A stretch of DNA of 5,210 nt from Pseudomonadota bacterium (GTDB lineage Bacteria; Pseudomonadota; Gammaproteobacteria; Burkholderiales; Burkholderiaceae_B). The stretch spans positions 1 to 5,210 of the forward strand of contig JAFAEO010000079.1 in assembly GCA_023423975.1 (NCBI GenBank), in the 5' to 3' direction. The translations under genes were made by a program, and so were the position numbers. How positions within the stretch are numbered: position 1 is the stretch's first letter; each line of letters begins with the position of its first letter. The notes under the pieces were generated by a model, which had not been told where the DNA came from, ran no database searches, and saw nothing but the letters and a program-made list of their open reading frames with translations. Below, in pieces: positions 4,835 to 5,210 of this stretch.

Positions 4835-4928
4835 CTGCAACGCCACCCCCCCTTTCTGCAACGCCACCCCCTTTTGTCTGCAACACCACCCCCCCTAAGA
4901 CTCCTTTTGTCTGCAACACCACCCCCCC
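4835..4928. repeat. Replication origin iterons, four C-rich direct repeats
   Basis: Four direct copies of CTGCAAC(G/A)CCACCCCC start at 4835, 4856, 4878 and 4911. The first three are spaced 21 and 22 bp, two helical turns; the fourth is 33 bp on, three turns, because copies 3 and 4 lie in a 31-bp perfect direct repeat (4871-4901 and 4904-4934). Copies 1-2 carry G and copies 3-4 carry A at the variable position. Position upstream of rep and next to an A+T-rich tract marks this as the Rep-binding part of oriV. A degenerate partial copy (CAGACACCCC) may occur at 4962-4971. Confidence 0.88.
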
Positions 4929-4972
4929 TAAGACCATGAAAGCCTTTTATAGCAAGGATTTCAGACACCCCG

Positions 4973-5045
4973 TAAAGCTTTTTTAAAGCTTTTTTAAAGC
5001 TGTAAAGCTTTATAAAAAGCTTTTAAAAAGATTAAAAATAGAAAA
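4973..5045. other. A+T-rich tract with phased AAAGCT repeats, probable DNA unwinding element
   Basis: AAAGCT begins at 4974, 4985, 4996 and 5004 (steps 11, 11, 8), with a related AAAAGCTTTT at 5015-5024, separated by T runs; beyond 5025 the sequence is almost entirely A and T. Such tracts beside iterons are where Rep and DnaA melt the duplex. No clear DnaA box was found here. The 11-bp phasing of A/T runs may also bend the DNA. Confidence 0.65.
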
Positions 5046-5047
5046 AG

Positions 5048-5123
5048 AAAATCGCCCTTGGTACTCGCCAAGGCTCGTACTCTATTGCTGTTCGCTATCG
5101 CTCACAGCGTCGGGGCGATTTTT
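5048..5123 (+). terminator. Nested stem-loop ending in a T run at the circular junction
   Basis: AAAATCGCCC (5048-5057) pairs with GGGCGATTTT (5113-5122), enclosing two smaller hairpins, CTTGG/CCAAG (5057-5061 with 5068-5072; one base is shared with the outer arm) and GCTGT/ACAGC (5087-5091 with 5104-5108). The outer arm runs into five T's (5119-5123). It could end plus-strand transcription leaving the origin, or be a structured single-strand DNA or RNA element. The loop is long for a simple terminator. In the circle the right arm is also bases 30-39. Confidence 0.45.
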
Positions 5124-5210
5124 GCAACTTGCATACGTGACAACCCAAAGCAAAAGCAACTATGGCTTCGCTTCGCTCAGGAGCTTTATGCTCGCTTCGC
5201 TCGATCTAGA
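5084..5210. repeat. Right copy of 127-bp terminal direct repeat (circular overlap)
   Basis: Exact duplicate of 1-127. It should be counted once in the circular molecule, where base 5083 joins base 1. Confidence 0.9.

Overview
The window reads as one complete small mobilisable plasmid, linearised at an arbitrary point. The first 127 bases recur exactly as the last 127 (1-127 = 5084-5210), so the molecule is most simply a 5083-bp circle with an assembly overlap. Low G+C, a Rep_3-type initiator, iterons, an RSF1010-like (MOBQ) relaxase and the protein styles together suggest a Moraxellaceae host (Acinetobacter, Psychrobacter or Moraxella). That host call is inference; nothing in the sequence proves it.

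Layout, treating the ends as joined. (1) Replication: a rep gene on the minus strand (4756-3761, GTG start) with a good sigma70-type promoter set inside an inverted repeat, four C-rich iterons (4835-4928) and an A+T-rich, 11-bp-phased tract (4973-5045). (2) A roughly 1-kb non-coding stretch across the junction (4757-5083 plus 1-733). It holds a nested stem-loop ending in T's, a TCGCT-rich patch, a 16-bp tandem repeat, and six imperfect palindromes of the form GTTAC-N2/3-GTAAC at about two-helical-turn spacing. (3) A 93-aa ribbon-helix-helix DNA-binding protein (734-1015) directly behind those palindromes, followed by a clear rho-independent terminator. (4) Mobilisation: a MobA/MobL relaxase on the minus strand (2500-1061) and, divergently, a MobC-like accessory protein with a long N-terminal extension (2681-3466). 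Between them lies an oriT-like region with an 18-bp perfect inverted repeat beside a CGCCCT nick-like sequence. (5) A 63-aa coiled-coil protein of unknown function (3666-3475), on the rep strand and tail-to-tail with the mobC-like gene.

Rep should open the origin at the iterons and repress itself through the inverted repeat over its promoter. The ribbon-helix-helix protein probably binds the palindrome array as autorepressor, copy-number regulator or ParA-less partition factor. MobA and the MobC-like protein would form the relaxosome at oriT and rely on a helper conjugative element, since no coupling protein or mating-pair genes are present. No resistance, toxin-antitoxin, transposon, CRISPR or metabolic cargo is visible: the plasmid is cryptic. 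The least ordinary parts are the palindrome array with its lone RHH protein, the extended MobC-like protein, and a possible transcript running from the rep operator across the iterons to the junction stem-loop.
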